From Hirudo medicinalis (Eukaryota > Annelida > Clitellata > Hirudinida > Hirudinidae), in the NCBI GenBank assembly GCA_011800805.1, contig MPNW01000841.1, positions 5,001-26,713 of the forward strand: 21,713 nucleotides of DNA, given 5' to 3'. Both the position numbers and the translations under genes were made by a program. Under the pieces are notes generated by a model, which saw only the letters and a list, made by a program, of their open reading frames with translations, was not told the origin of the DNA and did no database searches. This document shows, one piece after another, positions 20,255-21,713 of the stretch (the first letter of the stretch is position 1; each line of letters starts with the position of its first letter).

Positions 20255-20362
20255 ATCCATCACACAACAATACATTGCACAACAATCCATTACATTACAA
20301 GAAACTACATTAAAATACATCACATTAAAATACATTACACAACAATACATTGCACAACAGTC
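20255..20362. repeat. Degenerate ACATTAC/ACAACAATACATT tandem region
   Basis: Short units such as ACACAACAATACATTGC and ACATTAAAATACATYAC are shuffled and repeated over about 100 bases. Confidence 0.7.
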
Positions 20363-20743
20363 GGTAATATTCACCATTCTGATAATACTCGTAATATTTT
20401 TACATTCTTTGGTAATTATTTTAAATAATTTATTTCGTATTTCAATGCATTTCATCTTAGAATCCAATGAATAATAAGCCTGTTATCGGTTTGAACAGCC
20501 ACAAATATTCTCCATTATCGTCTTCCTGTGAAAATGTTCTATTTGAAGCTACATTCTGACCTTCAATGGCTTCTTTCAAATTTCTCTGTTAAATATTATT
20601 AACAGATAAAAATTCCAATCCGACATTTTATGAATTAGGACTGCAAAATTAAAGAAAAACAAAACAATCAACATTTATAATAATAGAATAATTATTAAAA
20701 TGAATTAAATAAATGAATAAATTTAAAAATAATAAAAACGAAT

Positions 20744-21117
20744 TTAGAAAACCCAAATCACCACGTCGGAAGTCCAGGAAATTGCGCATGAATATTGAAA
20801 CGGAATCTTCATCCGCCAGCAAAAATAGTTCTCCAAAGTAAATGGAGAACAGAAGAAAGCAGGCCCCGGAGCTGTCGATTCGAATTTCGAGGCGGAAGGA
20901 TACATTGTGATGAGCTGCGGAGGAAGACGGAGTGATGCGTAATGATCCATGCTCTTCGTGGTTTTTCCAGTTCGATCCGGTGCCCGATGTTCGAAGGATT
21001 TTTGGAAGAAAGGAAGAAAAAGTGAATGTGGAGGATGAGAATGAAGGCCGTTTAAGTAAGAGATTGATGACAAATAGATTTAACAGCAAGAAAGTGATTT
21101 TGATTGAATTTAATTAG
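20744..21117 (+). other. Possible exons of an unknown + strand gene (weak)
   Basis: After a TTTAG acceptor at 20744, one frame reads KPKSPRRKSRKLRMNIETES and onward to a GTAAAT donor near 20840. After a pyrimidine-rich acceptor (TTCGTGGTTTTTCCAG) a second frame reads FDPVPDVRRIFGRKEE and onward. The two frames do not join in phase as I have drawn them, and the minus strand is also open here (146 codons, 20649-21089). Basic, Ser-rich composition is the only positive sign. Confidence 0.2.
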
Positions 21118-21310
21118 TATTCGATTAATAATTAAAAATAATTAAGAGATAATATAATAATTAAATAATTAGTATTTATTTAATAATTTAATAATATATA
21201 TATATATATATTATAATATTTAATAATTTAATATTTATCTTAATTAATATTTAATTAAGAGAATGATGACGAATAGATTTAACAGTAAGAAAGAGATCTT
21301 GATTGAATAT
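21057..21310 (+). repeat. 55-bp direct duplication, copies 199 bp apart
   Basis: 21057-21111 and 21256-21310 are alike at about 49 of 55 bases (core GATTTAACAG-C/T-AAGAAAG). Between them lies AT-only sequence with a TA run near 21195-21210. Confidence 0.8.
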
Positions 21311-21471
21311 ATTAAGATGTACTCGTTTGATAATTAATGATAAATATTTAATTAAATCAGTGAAAAACATGGAGGACAACCGGAAGGTTTTTGGGAGTAA
21401 CAATTGTTCGAACGATTGTAATACAGCGACATAAACAGGATTACGAAGAGACGGTGGTGATGATGGTCATG

Positions 21472-21478
21472 TTGTTGT

Positions 21479-21511
<33 letters not shown>

Positions 21512-21532
21512 CGACGACGACGACGATGATGT

Positions 21533-21610
<78 letters not shown>

Positions 21611-21617
21611 GATGATG
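21472..21617. repeat. (GAT)n microsatellite
   Basis: A long GAT run with GAC and GTT interruptions near 21511 and 21531. Confidence 0.95.
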
Positions 21618-21713
21618 ACAACTACAACGATATGGTTGTCATGACGACTAAGATAATGATGCTGATGATGACAACTACGACGATATGGTTGTCATGACGA
21701 CTAAGATAATGAT
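21611..21713 (+). repeat. 53-bp tandem repeat running off the window edge
   Basis: Two 50-base copies, 21611-21660 and 21664-21713, differ at one base and are joined by GCT. The array may continue beyond the window. Confidence 0.9.

Overview
The window is nuclear DNA from a eukaryote, most likely an invertebrate animal. Genes are broken by many short GT-AG introns, the background is AT-rich, di-, tri- and tetranucleotide microsatellites are very dense (GAT/ATC, CAA, TTA, GTGA, ACTC), and the recognisable proteins are metazoan types (LDL-receptor class A repeat, calmodulin-like EF-hand, HECT ligase UBE3C, a decayed hAT transposase). I see no bacterial features. I cannot name the species. Layout. 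(1) 1-45 is the last coding piece of a protein ending in an LDL-receptor class A repeat, + strand. (2) 46-4594 is repeat-dominated: microsatellites, a tRNA-related SINE-like unit, an inverted copy of an interspersed element, and a TATA-less-looking promoter signature (NRF1-like plus ETS-like sites) at 2439-2464. (3) 4595-6152 holds the last two coding exons of a divergent calmodulin-like gene, separated by an intron with about 13 copies of a 42-bp minisatellite. No exons for EF-hands 1-3 are visible upstream. (4) 5784-6848, minus strand, is a tentative five-exon gene lying antisense to the calmodulin-like 3' end. (5) 7490-8226, minus strand, is a well-supported four-exon gene for a 121-residue coiled-coil protein I do not recognise. 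(6) 8661-16523, + strand, is a complete UBE3C orthologue: I chained 24 phase-compatible exons into a 1089-residue model with an IQ motif, an acidic linker and a full HECT domain including the catalytic cysteine. (7) 16524-18940 is UBE3C 3' flank with no recognised gene. (8) 18946-19660 is a broken hAT transposase. (9) 19664-21713 is mostly repeats, with weak exon-like frames around 20740-21117. The 121-residue gene and UBE3C are divergent and share a 434-bp intergenic region, so they may share a promoter. UBE3C is a proteasome-associated ubiquitin ligase; nothing in the sequence shows a functional link between it and the neighbouring genes. There is no sign of a defence cassette or other multi-gene system. 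The most novel material is the two unrecognised minus-strand genes, the calmodulin-like gene wrapped in tandem repeats, and the way microsatellites abut UBE3C splice sites.
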